Below, piece after piece: positions 34,784 through 47,500 of a DNA stretch of 64,000 nt (within the stretch, counting starts at the first letter, position 1; each line of letters opens with the position of its first letter). This DNA is from Linanthus parryae (Eukaryota; Streptophyta; Magnoliopsida; Ericales; Polemoniaceae). The position numbers and the translations under genes are program-made. The stretch covers positions 78,533,495-78,597,494 of the forward strand of contig JALGPY010000005.1 in the NCBI GenBank assembly GCA_023055425.1. Reading direction: 5' to 3'. The notes below the pieces were generated by a model. The model was not told the DNA's origin and made no database searches. It saw nothing but the letters and a program-made list of their open reading frames with translations.

Positions 34784-37700
34784 TCAAACGAACAAAATGT
34801 GACTTTATCTATTTCATAGACTGGTATAAAATTGAGAATTATTCTCAAATAAAACAAATAGAAAATTTTTGTACATAGAGCATAAAATTTTCCTTCCACC
34901 AACTGCCAATAACACTAAAACTTAATGGAAGGAACATCAAAGAATGGTTCTGTGGATGAGACTCGCCTCATATTAGCTGCCATGAACTCTGAGCTTTGGA
35001 AGCAAGATGAGAACATTGAGGCGTATGATATGATCATAAATTAAAGAAGCTCTTTTAAAGAGCGAGCTTGACATGAAAGGGTTTGAAGTGTTGCTCCACG
35101 TTGCGTTCTCTTGCTTAGCACTAGTGATCGAGATTAATCAAGCTCGTGCGTGCCAAAGCAGGGCGACTTGATTCATCAAGATATGACGGGACGACACTAG
35201 CTAGTAATATATGACTGCTGAAGCAAGAGGTAAAACACAACTTAGGATCAGCCCCGTATGGCCCCATCACATCGATGAAACGCATAACATGCTCGTGGGC
35301 GTTTCCATTGACATCTTCGAAAAGCTACTTCAATAGGATTGAAAGCTTAAATTTTGGGAGTTATCTATGAGATAGATAAAGAATAAACAGTTATTCACCC
35401 AAAGTGGACCAAGAGTTGCATTGGATGCAGTTAAAGTTTTGTTCAAAGGCAGTTTAATCAATGAGATTTAGAACCGCTGAATAAGACACTAATTAAGGCT
35501 AAGGCAAAAATGTTAATAGTTAACAACATGGGTGAGGGCAAAAAGGTTTTGCGCCAACCCCATGGGTATAAAGAAAGCTTGTTTGTGAAAGCCAAGTTGC
35601 CTTAGATCTCTAAAAGGTGGTGTAGTGGAAGAAAGACTGCCCAAAGTACCTAGAAAAAAATAATAAAGGAATTACGAATTCCAATTTAGGTATTTTTGTT
35701 ATAGAATTGAATGTTTCTATATCATCATCAAAAGTATATGATACTAGATGAGGATCTCACATTTATAGAAATGTGGGAGATCTCAAGAGATGAAGACAAT
35801 TGGATAAGGAAGAAATAAACCTACACGTGGGGCAATGAAGCAAGGGGTTGCTGAATTAGTCGTAGGGAGTTATCTCTACCTTTCCTAAATTGTTGATGAA
35901 TTAGACAAAAGTGATTATGTCCCTACTATGAGTAGGTGCATTATCATAGTTTCTTGTTTGGACAAGAAAGGCTCTCTATCATAATAAAGGACAAATGTTG
36001 TTCCATTTATTCTGATATGCATTATTGTAATGTAATTTTGTCTAATGGATTGTTTATCCTTGATCAAGATAAATTTCATCTATAACACTAATACCAAGAG
36101 GTTTTTATATATTGATATGAACCTCACTTATCTTTAGCATTATCGTTTAGGCAACATGAATAAGAGTTACATATCTAGCACTCCATATGGATGGATTTTT
36201 GGACTCATTTGATTTTGAATCATATGAGATATGTAAGACTTGTTCAAAGTCAAGATATGATATTTGGGAATCATACATGTTGATGTATGTAGGCCGCTAA
36301 GAACAAATGCTAAAGGTGGTTTTCAGTACTTCATCATATTTACTGATGGGATCAGAGAAATATGGATTTGTGTATCTTACTAAGAAACAAATCAGAATCC
36401 TTTGAAGATTTCAAGGAATTCAAGAATGAAGTAGAGAGACAGCTTGGTAAAAGTATCATGGCTCTACGATTGGATCGTGGAGGAGAATACCTAAGCCAAT
36501 AGTTTGAACATCTAAGGACGTATGGGATGTGATCCCACTCACTCTACCTAGAACACCATTATGGAATGGCGTGTCTGAGAAGAGACCCCAGACCTTGTTG
36601 GACGCGGTTCCGTCCATGATGTGTCAAACAGAACTTCCAGTTTACTTTTAGGGGCCATGTTCTAATTACAGCAAATTTCTCCCTTAACCTTGTTCCATCT
36701 AAATTAATTATGAAAACACCATATGAGATATGGAGTAAGAAGTGTCCTAGTATGTGGTTCATAAAGAATTGGGGTTATGAAGTTTATGCAAAAGCGTTTA
36801 CAGATAAACTTGGACCCAAGTTGAATAATTTTTTTTGTGGAATATCCTGAAAAGGATATTATTTCTACAACCCAATCGAGAAAAAACTATTTGTTGCTCG
36901 AACCGTTTTTTGTTTCTAGGAAGAGATTGTCTCTAAAAGAGACAGTGGGAGGATAGTAGAGCTTGAAGGAGTTCAAGAACCACAACAGAACATTTATCCC
37001 TTTGATGGAACATGAGCAAGATCACAAGGTGTTGTGGTGTAACATGCTCAAGTAACACAAGATCTTCATAGGATAGGTAGGATGTGTCAAGGGACTAGAT
37101 AAATATGGATTTCTCACAAACCAGATGATGTATTTCCCATAGATATGAGCCTACAACCTATGAGGATGCCACGAGTTGGCCACACTCTCAAAATGGCTTG
37201 GAGCCATGGGATACATAATGGAATCTATGTATACCAACAAATTATGGATTTTGGTGGAACAACCTAAATGGGTAAGTCCCATAGGGTGCAAGTGGGTTAT
37301 GAGGAAACCAACATGGATGGTAATAAGATTATTTTTAATGGACGATTGGTGGACAAAGTTTTTATGCGAGTTCATAGTATAGACTATGACAAAACTCTTT
37401 CCCCAATTGGGTTATGAGGAAACCAAGATGCTTAAATCCATTTGCATCTTGCTTACAGTTGTTGTTCACACAATTTTGGCAGATCGATATGAAACCTCCT
37501 TGATGGTGTGTATGACACAAGACAGAGGTTTATTTTGATCTAGAGTATGCCTAATGGGTGTGTAAATTACAATGGTCCATTTATGGATTATAGTAAGCTT
37601 TTAGAGTTAGAATCTTCGATTAATGATGCAATCAAATAGTTTGATTTCATCAAGAATGAAGATGGAGCACAATTATATTTTTGGTCTTGTATGTAGAGAC

Positions 37701-38468
37701 ATACTAATCATTGGGAATGATGTCCCTACTTGGCAATCTTATGTGGATTGACTAGGGAATTAATTTTCAATGATTGACTTAGGCAAAACAGTCTATAAAA
37801 TCTATGGAGATAGATAAATATAGTTGTTCAGCCTATGTCATGGTGCATAAATTGATAGAGGTGTTGAAATGGTTCAACATGTAAAGAATATGGATTCTAC
37901 CTATGTCATATGGAATTAGTATTTAGAAGACTAATTGTCTTTCCAATTAGATTGGGAAAGGGACCGTATGAATAAGATTCATGAAATACGCCATGATATG
38001 TACTAGGCCAGACATGTCATAAGGTATGAAATACATATACCAGTCATATCCAAGTGAGAGTCACCGGATAAATGTCAAGAATATCCTTAAGTGCTTGAGA
38101 TGAACTAAGGCTGAATTCTTGATATATGGAGGATGGGAAGGGTTCACTGTAAAGGGTTACACTGATGCGAACTTTTAAATAGACATGGATGATTCAGATT
38201 GTAGTCAAGTTTTGTGTTTAGCCTTGATGGAGGAATTGTGAGCTGGAAGGGGTTCCAGGCAAGATTCAGTTGTCGATTATACCAAAGAGGATTGAGTATA
38301 TTAATGCATGTGATGCACTTACTCAGAATATTCAATATCAATGGAGAAGATGTGAATATATGCAAAAGTGCCAGCAGGGGTCTCGTCTACCATACCCCTT
38401 GCGCAGCGAAAGCATGAAGGCCGCGCTAGATCAATAGGCATATGATGCACCACATGGACTCTAGTGCA
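34779..38468 (+). pseudogene. Decayed gag-pol of element E
   Basis: Recognisable relics in order: gag near 34975 (AAMNSELWKQDENIEAYDMI, matching AACLMLCTMTSELQKQHENM of D); a protease relic near 35745 (GSHIYRNV); the integrase zinc region near 36140; the integrase core near 36460 (ALRLDRGGEYLSQ) and 36560 (the NGVSE stretch); RT near 37285 (GCKWV); and RNase H near 38155 (GYTDANF). Every domain contains stops or frame breaks. The gag part contains two stretches (about 35120-35245 and 35340-35450) resembling the leader at 34328-34550. Confidence 0.75.
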
Positions 38469-38478
38469 AGTGGGAGAC
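38469..38478 (+). other. Polypurine tract of element E
   Basis: AGTGGGAGAC directly before the 3' LTR, identical in D. Confidence 0.65.
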
Positions 38479-40032
38479 TTTCGGAGATATGCCCTAGAGG
38501 CAATCTATTTCTTGTGACATTGATATGGACTTACGATTCATTATGTTATCGATATGGAGATATGCTAACATGAATGAAGTCCTTGGAATATAAATGTTAT
38601 ATTCTTAAATATCCCTAGTCAACTATATTGATTCACATGACGATCAACTATAGACTAGTATGGGATTGGATTGATATGGAGATATCAAGATCCAACACAT
38701 GGGTATGCATTAGGGGGTAATGGCATACTGGATTGACCCATCTATGAGAAGGCTACATACAAGTTATGTAAAGTCACAAGCGCTTCTCGCGGTGATAATG
38801 GTATTGTCATCCTTAGACTTGAAGGCACTAGATCATCTAGTTGTGGAATATTGTGTCTTGGTAGCGTCAAACACTATACCAAGACTGGGTATCCATAAAG
38901 CCGCGTATCGGACCCAATATGAAGCAAGCTTAGAGATCGTAGTGACGTAGATCGAATTTTTCCCTCCCACATAACGGGAGAAAATATTCGTGACCACTCG
39001 AGGGATAGGGATTATAGAATGTCTGGCCAGACTCAGATAAATCAATATGGGATATTGATGTTATCTGCATGGATAAGGCTATTCCCAGGATCGAGAAACT
39101 ATGGACTGGATATACATGTGTGACTTGTATGTCTCGTGTCCAGTACGGATATAGAGACAAAGGGATGAGACAATACTTGCACAAGATTTGTCGGATGACT
39201 ATTTCTATTAGTTGGGTGGAATGGATGTGTTGCTAGACACCGCTCATGTTAGTAAATAGTTACTACCAACTAATTAGAAACCTATGGGATCACATGCCAT
39301 ATGGATTGAACTAGACTTGGGAGTTAATCAATATGAGTAATTAATTAGAAGGATCAAAACGCAACCACTTGCAAACTTAGTAGGACTAATTTGCAAGGTG
39401 GACTAATCCATGTATAGACATGATTAGGTTTTCCCAAGGTGGACTAATTCATGTAGAGACATGATTAGGACTAGTTTGCAAAGAGAACTAATCCACGTAT
39501 AGACATGATTATGACTAGTTTGCGAAGGGGACTAATCCTTACATGAGTAGGATTAGGAGAGGGGTTCTTTATGTAGTAGGACACGGATTTGTTGGACTAT
39601 ATAAAGAACAACCCTAGCTTATTTTATCAATACCAATACATACTTTGAGTAGGAGATAATAAAGCAAGGAGAGAGAGAGAGAGAGAGAGAGCAACAAAAG
39701 GAGGCCGAAGCCCCCCCCTTTGCCGCCCCTCCACCCGCCGGGCACAAAGAGGGCCGGAACCCCTCTTTGGCGATTCGTTGTGTGATTTCTTCTTTATATT
39801 CCATCGTTCCTAGATAGCACAAGGATTTGGAGGATCTAGATCTCAATCCTAGGAGTGGATCAACCGTAGAGATATGACACTATTCGCGTTTGAAGTCATC
39901 ACAGGAAACCTACAAGGTGACTATTACGAATCCTTTACTTTCGTTATGAATTTCTTCCTGTGATCCTTGGAGGGTCTTGTGCGGATGTTTTATTGTTGAA
40001 TTTCGCTGCTTAATCCGTTACAAAACCCTACA
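38479..40032 (+). repeat. 3' LTR of element E
   Basis: Starts TTTCGGAGATATGCCC (first G of the TG mutated to T) and ends AAAACCCTACA. It is followed by ATTCA, the second TSD copy. TATATAAA occurs at 39598-39605 and a GA repeat near 39666. Confidence 0.85.
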
Positions 40033-40037
40033 ATTCA

Positions 40038-40292
40038 TAGCGCTGTAATTTTAGAAAATTATTCTAATTCAGAAGAAGAAAGTGAATTTTCAGTTTTGGG
40101 AGTTCTGATCCCATCTTTCTCAGTATAGAATATGTGAGGACCCTTTTAAATGATAGTCTAAAGTTCCATATCTTGATCAATGATGAACATTTTCATCAGG
40201 GCTTTCCAGTGCACAATGTTGTCAACACAAAACAAGGGAGGTCTATTAGCAGCTCTACCCTGTGAGAAACCACCATCTCCTACAATACTCAT
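40038..40292 (-). pseudogene. Gag N-terminus of element C
   Basis: The minus-strand start at 40292 reads MSIVGDGGFSQGRAANRPPL, parallel to MGTIGDGG in element A. The frame degenerates with stops. It continues across element E into 31545. Confidence 0.7.
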
Positions 40293-40327
40293 AATCACAA
40301 GATTGTTAGATCTATGCAGTTATACAA

Positions 40328-40339
40328 GCTCTTATACCA
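40328..40339 (-). other. Primer binding site of element C
   Basis: TGGTATAAGAGC on the minus strand: tRNA-iMet type with one change, just inside the 5' LTR. Confidence 0.75.
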
Positions 40340-40341
40340 AT

Positions 40342-40637
40342 TCAAAGACAGTACAGTAGGAATAACAACATGATCAATACTCTAGAAAGGGGGTTGAATT
40401 GAGTGTGGCAACTTTTGCAAATTTTTCTAAAAGAGTGGTTTCAAAGGAGTTTGTGAAATGCAACAGGTATTTCAAGGCCTTGAAATGAGTTTCAAGTCCT
40501 TGGAATCAAAACATATAGTAAAGAGAAAGCTGATAGTTTTCAAGGCCTTGAAATGAGGTTCAAGCCCTTGAATTAGAACATGTTTTGAGCAGTTTGTATG
40601 CTAAGTGAAATGCAGTAAAGTAAAGGCAAGAGACACA
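40342..40637 (-). repeat. 5' LTR of element C, inner part (split by D)
   Basis: Ends TACTGTCTTTGA (usual ...TTTCA) next to the PBS. Palindromes occur near 40470 and 40540. It is cut at 40637 by element D and resumes at 49919. Confidence 0.82.
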
Positions 40638-41016
40638 TGTTGGAATAGATGCCCTAGAGGCAATCTAGTTTAGTATGAATTTGTATATGGCTAGAAAATT
40701 CATTTATTATTTATTGGATATTTAATATAATGAAGTCCTTAGATTTACAATTGTGTTGTTTATCTTAAATATCCCTAGTCAAGTATAATGATTAATGGGA
40801 CAATCATCTATAGACTAGTATGGGGTTGGATTGATATGGAGATATCACGATCCAACACATAGGTGTGCATTACGGAATGTTGCACTGGATTGACCCATCA
40901 CCGAGAAGGCTACATACATGTTATGTTGAGTCACAAGTGCTTCTCGGGTACAATGGTATTGTCATCCTTAGACTTGAAGTCACTAGATATTCTAGTTGTG
41001 GATCATTGTGATCTTG

Positions 41017-41216
41017 GTAGCGTTAAACGCTACACCGTAACTGGGTAGTTATAAAGGCGCGTACTGGATACAATGAGAAGCAAGCTTAGAGATCGTAGTG
41101 GACGTAGAGAGGATTTGCCCCTCCCACATAACGGGAACAAATATCCTAGGCCACTCGAAGGATAGTGCTTATAGAATGTCTGGCCAGACTCAAATAAATC
41201 AATATGGGATATTGAT
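41017..41216 (+). promoter_or_regulatory. Cluster of conserved U3 palindromes (D family)
   Basis: GTAGCGTTAAACGCTAC (41017-41033), GTCTGGCCAGAC (41178-41189) and ATCAATATGGGATATTGAT (41198-41216). The second is a perfect palindrome; the other two are inverted repeats around 1 and 3 central bases. The same three occur, with few changes, in the LTRs of E, F and G and in the 3' LTR of D. Their place about 400-600 bp upstream of the TATA box suggests binding sites for dimeric regulators; this is inference. Confidence 0.5.
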
Positions 41217-41626
41217 GTTATTTGCACGAATAAGGCTATTCCATGGATCGAGAAACTATGGATTGGATATACGAGTGTGACTTGTATGTCTCGTGTCCAA
41301 TCCGGATATGGAGGCAAAGGGGTGAGACAATTACTTGTACAAGGTTGTCTAGATGACTATTCTATTAGTTGGCTAGAATGGATGTTTTGCTAGAAACCGC
41401 TCCATATTAGCAAAGAGTTGCTACCAACTAGATAGAACCTATGGGGTCACACGCTATATAGAGTTGTACTAGATTTGGGAATTAATTAATTGGATTAATT
41501 AATTAGAAGGATCACTTTGCAAACCCTTGCAAACTTAGTAGGGACTAATTTGCAAGGAAGGGACTAAATTGAATTCTAGTAGGACTAGAATAAGTCCTTT
41601 AGGTAGTTAACAAGGAGTTGTTGGAC

Positions 41627-41634
41627 TATATAAA
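41627..41634 (+). promoter_or_regulatory. TATA box in the 5' LTR of D
   Basis: TATATAAA in GTTGGAC-TATATAAA-GGAC, followed by a CCTTCCTTCCTT tract. This is the same arrangement as at 49473-49480 and 57691-57698. Confidence 0.65.
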
Positions 41635-42067
41635 GGACCCCCCTTCCTTCCTTCCTTATAACTTATGCTCTAGAGAGAACATAACAAGAGTGGGAGAGAA
41701 CAAAGGAGAGATAGCAAGCAACAAAGGAGGCCGACGCCCCCCTTGCCGCCGCCCTCGTCCCCGTCGACCAAAAAGAGGGCCGAGCCCCTTTCTTTTTGTC
41801 TCGTTTTGCGTGAGTCCTTCACCCTCCTCTCATTCCGGGCTAGCACCAAGGAGATTGGAGATCTAGAAACAACTCTAGCGTGGATCAACTATAGAGAACG
41901 TGACACTATTCGCGTTTGAAGTCATCAAGGAGAACCCAAAGGTGTGTTTATGATTTCTTACCTTCACTATCGTTATGCATCTAGACTTGTGATCCTTGGA
42001 GGGTTTTGCATGGTTATTTGTTTGATTATGCTTCCGTTTGCGCGATCCATGAATCAAAACCCTACAG

Positions 42068-42080
42068 TGGTATCAGAGCC
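42068..42080 (+). other. Primer binding site of element D
   Basis: TGGTATCAGAGCC starts one base after the LTR. Initiator Met-tRNA type. Confidence 0.9.
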
Positions 42081-42331
42081 ACAGGTCATAGAGCATAAAC
42101 GTAGTTTATGTGTTACATTCTTGTTGTTTTACACCTTAAAATTGTTGTTTATCGCGTAAAACAAGACAAATCAAGCATGGGATGCAATTTGTCAATAATT
42201 AGATCATAACAAGACCCAATTTTGCATTGGATGCATGAATTGGTGAGTTTGAGAAATTTTAGGATCTTAGATCTAAGGTTTGGGCATCCTTGGGGAAGAA
42301 GGAGTTCTCCCAAAACAAGGAAACAACCAAA

Positions 42332-42425
42332 CTTGGGCTCCAAGCAAGGAGGTTGTTTTGGAAACAACCTCCATAAGGAGGTTCGGCCCCCTAGGGGACC
42401 GCCCCCCCCTTGCTTGCCGCCCAAG
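42332..42425 (+). other. Conserved leader stem-loop of the D family
   Basis: Inner stem 42348-42358 / 42362-42372 has 11-bp arms (GGAGGTTGTTT / AAACAACCTCC) around TGG. Outer segments CTTGGGC..CAAGCAAGG (42332) and CCTTGCTTG..GCCCAAG (about 42407-42425) can pair to close it. G has GGGAGTTGTTT/AAACAACTCCC and E has GGTAGTTGTTT/AAACAACTACC: the arms change together. Confidence 0.7.
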
Positions 42426-43390
42426 ATTGGCGCCCTAAGGGGCCGGGCGGCCCTAACCCGCGGGCCTAGCTTGCGGGTTTTGGGCTGGGCCGGCCCTAGG
42501 GCCTTATGGTTCACTTTGTTTGGGCCCGGGCAATTGGATTGTTGGGCCCATGGACCGTTTTAACCCTAGAAATCCTAAAATCAATTAAAATTGACCAAGC
42601 GCGTTAAAATTGGATTTTAACTGTTTATGTGCAAATCGCATGGTGATTGGATATGGCCTTAGGATGTGGTTTGATGTGGATGTTTAATTTTGTGGTTTGG
42701 TTTTACGGCCTGCGAGCTGATTAATTAATTGTAATAATTAATTAGGGTTTTATGGCCTGCGTGCCATTTTTTTCTCAACTTGTGAGATTTATTTTATTTA
42801 GTATAGATATTAGCTAGTGCTAGATAAAGTAGATTGTTAGCCAAGATTGAAGAAAAGAAGCCCAAAGCCAAAGAAGCCACAAAAGATGGAGCATGGAGCA
42901 TGGAGCATACCACATGACTATGAAGGATGGACCAAAACATCAAGACGCATGGAGATGTGTGTTTGCTTAGGGTTCATAGATAATTCCATTGGCTTGGAAT
43001 TATCTTAGTCTAGAAAAGGCCATATCCACATCACGTTTAATTTCTGTTTTGTGGTTGTTTATTTATTGTCTTATTATTTGTGTGGTTGGTGTATGGATGA
43101 TGCATGCAATTAGGATAATAAGATAATTAGACAACCCGGATCTATTATTTGGAGTTGTGCCCAAACTCAAATAGATAGATTAGTTAATATTGATCAACAA
43201 AATATATAAAAAAATTGAATTGAAAAATCCCTCAAATTCAAATATTGTGTTCTTGCCTTCTCGTTATTTAAACACTCATTATCATCATTATTTATCAAGC
43301 TCGTGCGTGCCATAGCATGGCGACTTGGTTCATAATGATGGAATGCGATGGCACGTAACAATGTGCAATTGTTTAGATAAGAGGTTGAAC

Positions 43391-44147
43391 TAGGGATGGC
43401 AATACGGTTCGATCCGATCCGAAATTCGAGTGATTCGATCCGAATGGATCAAGTCCGAATTCGATCCATTTTAAAATGGATCGGATATGGATATTAAAAA
43501 TCAAAATCCGATCCGTATCCAAATTCGATCCGAATATATTAGGATATCCGATGGATATCCGACCCGAAAGGATCCGAACACATAGTTTTACGAGAATACC
43601 CTTGGAGTTACAAAAAATATGTTTTTCCTACATATATATAAACACATTACACAATCACTACACGTTATTTTCTAGGTCTGAGAAAATACTTCACTATGGT
43701 TCTGGAAAATTTTAGTGTTGTTTTGATTGAATTTGTAGACAATTTTTAGACATTATTGGTGCCTTAAACTTTTGAATGCTTTGCTTATATTTTTTGGTAG
43801 TTTTCGTTTGTCATATTGATAAAATATTTTTAATATGTTTTTATTTTTTTAAGCTTATTTTTTTTTGGTATGATGACTCTCTACGTATTTTTCTAAATTT
43901 GTTATGTATTTTGTATAAGTAAAAAGAAATGCTTAGGATCCGAATCTGGATCCGAATCAGATCTATTTCTGGAGATTTGAATTGTCGGATCGAATACGGA
44001 TATTGCAAATTAAATCCGGTCCAGATTCGATCCGAATCCGTTTAGGATCCGGTCGGATTTGGATCGAATATGGATCCACTTATTTTGATCGGATCCGGAT
44101 ATGGATATAGGTAAATCCAGTCCGAATCCGATCCATTGCCATCCCTA
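43391..44147. mobile_element. hAT-type MITE in the leader of D
   Basis: Perfect 13-bp terminal inverted repeats TAGGGATGGCAAT / ATTGCCATCCCTA and a perfect 8-bp target duplication GGTTGAAC (43383-43390 and 44148-44155). Eight-base duplications and this terminus are hallmarks of hAT elements. The 757-bp body is rich in GATCCGAAT-type repeats near both ends, lending extended inverted symmetry, and has no transposase ORF. Confidence 0.9.
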
Positions 44148-44520
44148 GGTTGAACACAACTAGGCTATTAATTTGATTAAGAAACCTAGAGGCAATCAAT
44201 TGGGATTATCCATATGGATGGATAAATAAGGAGTTATTTGCCCGATTGAACCAAGAGTTGCATATGGGATGCAATTGGAAATTGTTCCTACCTAGAAGTA
44301 GTCAAATATGGGTGACTTGCCAAAGCAAGCTCATAAGGAGATGAAAAGATGGATCTTGGCCCACTAGAAAATATAAGGATATTTTCCGCATTAATATCTT
44401 GAGGGTTATTAATCCGTAGAAAAATAGTGGGAGCTATATTTAATAAACTAGCCATTATTAAATATAGTCAAAAATTCACAAATACTAAAACTTGCGTATT
44501 TTCCCTTTGTAGAATTCCAA

Positions 44521-47500
44521 ATGGCAAACAACTCATCGAGTTCACAACATTCCCTACGATCTGTCCTTGAGAAGGACAAGCTCTCTGGAACCAACTTTCT
44601 TGATTGGTACAGAAACTTGAGAATTGTTCTCGAGCAAGAGAAGAAACTGTACGCAATAGAGGAGCATGTTCCAGAAGGTCCAGAGAACCAGACACCTGTT
44701 GCCTTAAAGGCGTATCAAAAGCGTGTTGATGACGCTAATGATGCGGCCTGCCTAATGCTTTGCACCATGACCTCTGAGCTTCAGAAGCAACATGAGAACA
44801 TGAATGCCGTCGATATAATCGAACATCTAAAGCAGCTCTTCCAAGAGCAGGCGAGGGTAGAGAGGTATGAGGTCTCAAAGGCACTGTTCAAATGTCATCT
44901 GGCAGAAGGGAACCCGGTGGGACCCCATGTACTCCGAATGATCGGGTACTTGGAGAATCTCGCCCGGCTTGGGTTCCCGGTCGGCCAAGAGTTGGCAACC
45001 GATCTCGTTTTGCAATCGTTGCCCGAGAGTTATGGACAGTTCATTATGAACTATAACATGAACGAGATCGTTAAACCACTGCCAGATTTGCTCAACATGT
45101 TGAGGACGGCTGAACAGAGCATCAACAAGGGTAAGGGCAAGGCCATTATGATGGTGCATAAAGGAAAGGGCAAAAAGTTTGCATCTTCCTCCAAGGACAA
45201 AGGCAAGTCAGTTGCCAAGTCCAAGGAACAAGCCCTTAAGCCTTTTGGTGGCATTGCCAAGGTCGTGACTAAGGGTGAATGTCACTACTGTAGTCAACCT
45301 GGACACTGGAGGAGGAACTGCCCAAAATATCTGGAGGACAAGCGGCTTGGAATAGTGATTCCACCACCACCAGGTATTTTTGTTGTAGATGTCAATTTAA
45401 CTGTCTCTACATCATGGGTATTAGATACTGGATGTGGATCTCATATTTGTCGAAATATGCAGGATCTAAAGAGAAGTAAAAGATTGGTTAAAGGGGAGGT
45501 AGATCTACGCGTTGGGAATGGAGCAAAGGTTGCTGCGTTGGCCATAGGCGTGTGCGAGCTATCTCTGCCTTCAGGATTAGTTTTAGAATTAAATAATTGC
45601 TATTTTGTGCCTGCTATGAGCAGAAACATTATTTCTATTTCTTGTTTGGACAAGGAAGGTTTTATTATTTCAATAAAGAACAATTGTTGTTCCTTTTATT
45701 TGAATAATATTCACTATTTTAGTGCGCAATTATTTAATGGACTTTATGTCCTTGATCTAAGCAATCCTGTCTACAACATTAATACCAAGCGGATTAAAGT
45801 AAATGATTTAAATCCTGCTTATTTATGGCATTGTCGTTTAGGCCACATAAATGAGAAACGTGTATCTGGACTCCATAAGGATGGATTACTAGACTCATTT
45901 GATTTTGAATCATATGAGACATGTGAGGCTTGTTTATTGGGAAAAATGACAAAGTCCCCTTTCAATAAGAAAGGTGAGAGGACTAGTGAGCAATTGGCGC
46001 TCATACATACCGATGTGTGTGGACCATTTGCCACGCCTACCAGGGGTGGTTATGTCTACTTCATTACATTTACTGATGATTACAGTAGATATGGATTTGT
46101 GTACCTTATGAGGGCAAAATCCGAATCCTTTGAAGTGTTCAAAGAATTCAAGAATGAAGTAGAGAAGCAACTTGGCAAAAGTATCAAGGCTCTACGATCG
46201 GATCGTGGAGGAGAATACTTGAGCCAAGAGTTTGACGACTATCTTAGAGAGTGTGGGATCGTATCCCAACTCACTCCACCCGGAACGCCACAATGGAATG
46301 GCGTGTCCGAGAGGAGGAATCGAACCCTATTGGATATGGTTCGGTCTATGATGTGTCAAACCGATCTTCCATTATCATTTTTGGGCTACGCTCTATTAAG
46401 TGCAGCTTTCACCATTAACCGTGTTCCATCTAAATCAGTCATGAAGACACCATATGAGATGTGGAGTGGGAGGCGTCCCACACTGTCGTTCATGAGGATT
46501 TGGGGCTGCGATGTCTATGTAAAGCGTTTACAATCAGACAAGCTAGGGCCTAAATCGGATAAGTGTAAATTTGTGGGGTACCCTAAGGAAACTAAGGGAT
46601 ACTACTTCTACAATCCAACCGAGAACAAAGTGTTTGTTGCTCGGACCGGCGTGTTTCTAGAAAGAGAGTTTGTCTCTAAAGAAGCAAGTGGGAGGAATGT
46701 AGAACTTGAAGAAGTTCAAGAACCACAAATCACTGAACCGATTATGGAACATGAACAGGAATCACAATCAGTTGTGGATCCACCTGTTCAGGTAACACAA
46801 GAGCTTCGTAGATCTAGTAGAGTGCGCCAGGAACCCGAGAGGTACGGACTTCTCGTAACTGATTCCGGTGACACGATGCTCATAGATGATGAGCCTACTA
46901 CCTATGAGGAGGCCATGAGTGGCCCAGACTCGCAGAAGTGGCTTGAAGCCATGAGATCCGAGATGGAATCCATGTATACCAACAAAGTATGGACTTTGGT
47001 GGAACCACCTGAGGGGGCGCGGCCCATAGGGTGCAAGTGGGTCTTCAAGAAGAAGATCGACATGGATGGTAATGTGATTACCTATAAGGGCCGATTGGTG
47101 GCTAAAGGATTCAGACAGATTCATGGTATTGACTATGATGAAACCTTTTCACCAGTCGCTATGACCAAATCCATCCGAATCCTACTTGCAATTGCAGCAT
47201 ACTACGACTATGAGATTTGGCAGATGGATGTCAAAACAGCATTCCTTTATGGGAATCTCCTCGAGGACGTGTATATGATACAGCCGGAGGGTTTTGAGGA
47301 TCCAAAGCAAGCCAACAAAGTCTGTAAGCTGCAACGATCCATTTATGGATTGAAGCAAGCTTCTAGGAGTTGGAATCGACGTTTTGATGAAGTGGTCAAA
47401 GAGTTGGGCTTCATCAGAAACGAAGATGAGTCTTGTGTCTACAAGAAGGTTAGTGGGAGCTCTGTAGCTTTTCTGGTCTTGTATGTGGATGACATACTAC

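Larger units (their letters stand above)
31546..40032 (+). mobile_element. Element E: old Copia element inserted in gag of element C
   Basis: Two LTRs (31546-33088 and 38479-40032), a decayed PBS, a long leader with a large palindrome, remnants of gag-pol in several frames, and a purine tract. The flanking 5-mers are both ATTCA, a perfect TSD, and outside it gag of C continues. The LTRs differ at many positions (for example near 31650 against 38585), so it is clearly older than its relative D. No sense ORF over about 75 codons survives. Confidence 0.88.
40638..42066 (+). repeat. 5' LTR of element D
   Basis: TGTTGGAATAGATGCCC...AAAACCCTACA. U3 contains three conserved palindromes (41017-41033, 41178-41189, 41198-41216), then a TATA box, a CCTT repeat and a GA-rich stretch downstream. 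Confidence 0.93.
42067..44520 (+). other. Long untranslated leader of element D
   Basis: About 2.45 kb between LTR and gag, of which 757 bp is a MITE. It contains a GC-rich structured part (42330-42520) with the conserved stem-loop, then AT-rich sequence. A probable splice acceptor (CCCTTTGTAG at 44503-44512) lies eight bases before the gag ATG, so an intron may be removed from the genomic or subgenomic RNA. No supported ORF is present. Confidence 0.65.

Noticed and set aside
41618..41866. Small ORFs of 60-95 codons recurring in the LTRs of D, F and G
   Set aside because: They recur only because the LTRs are copies, lie in U3/R, occur on both strands, and have no domain.
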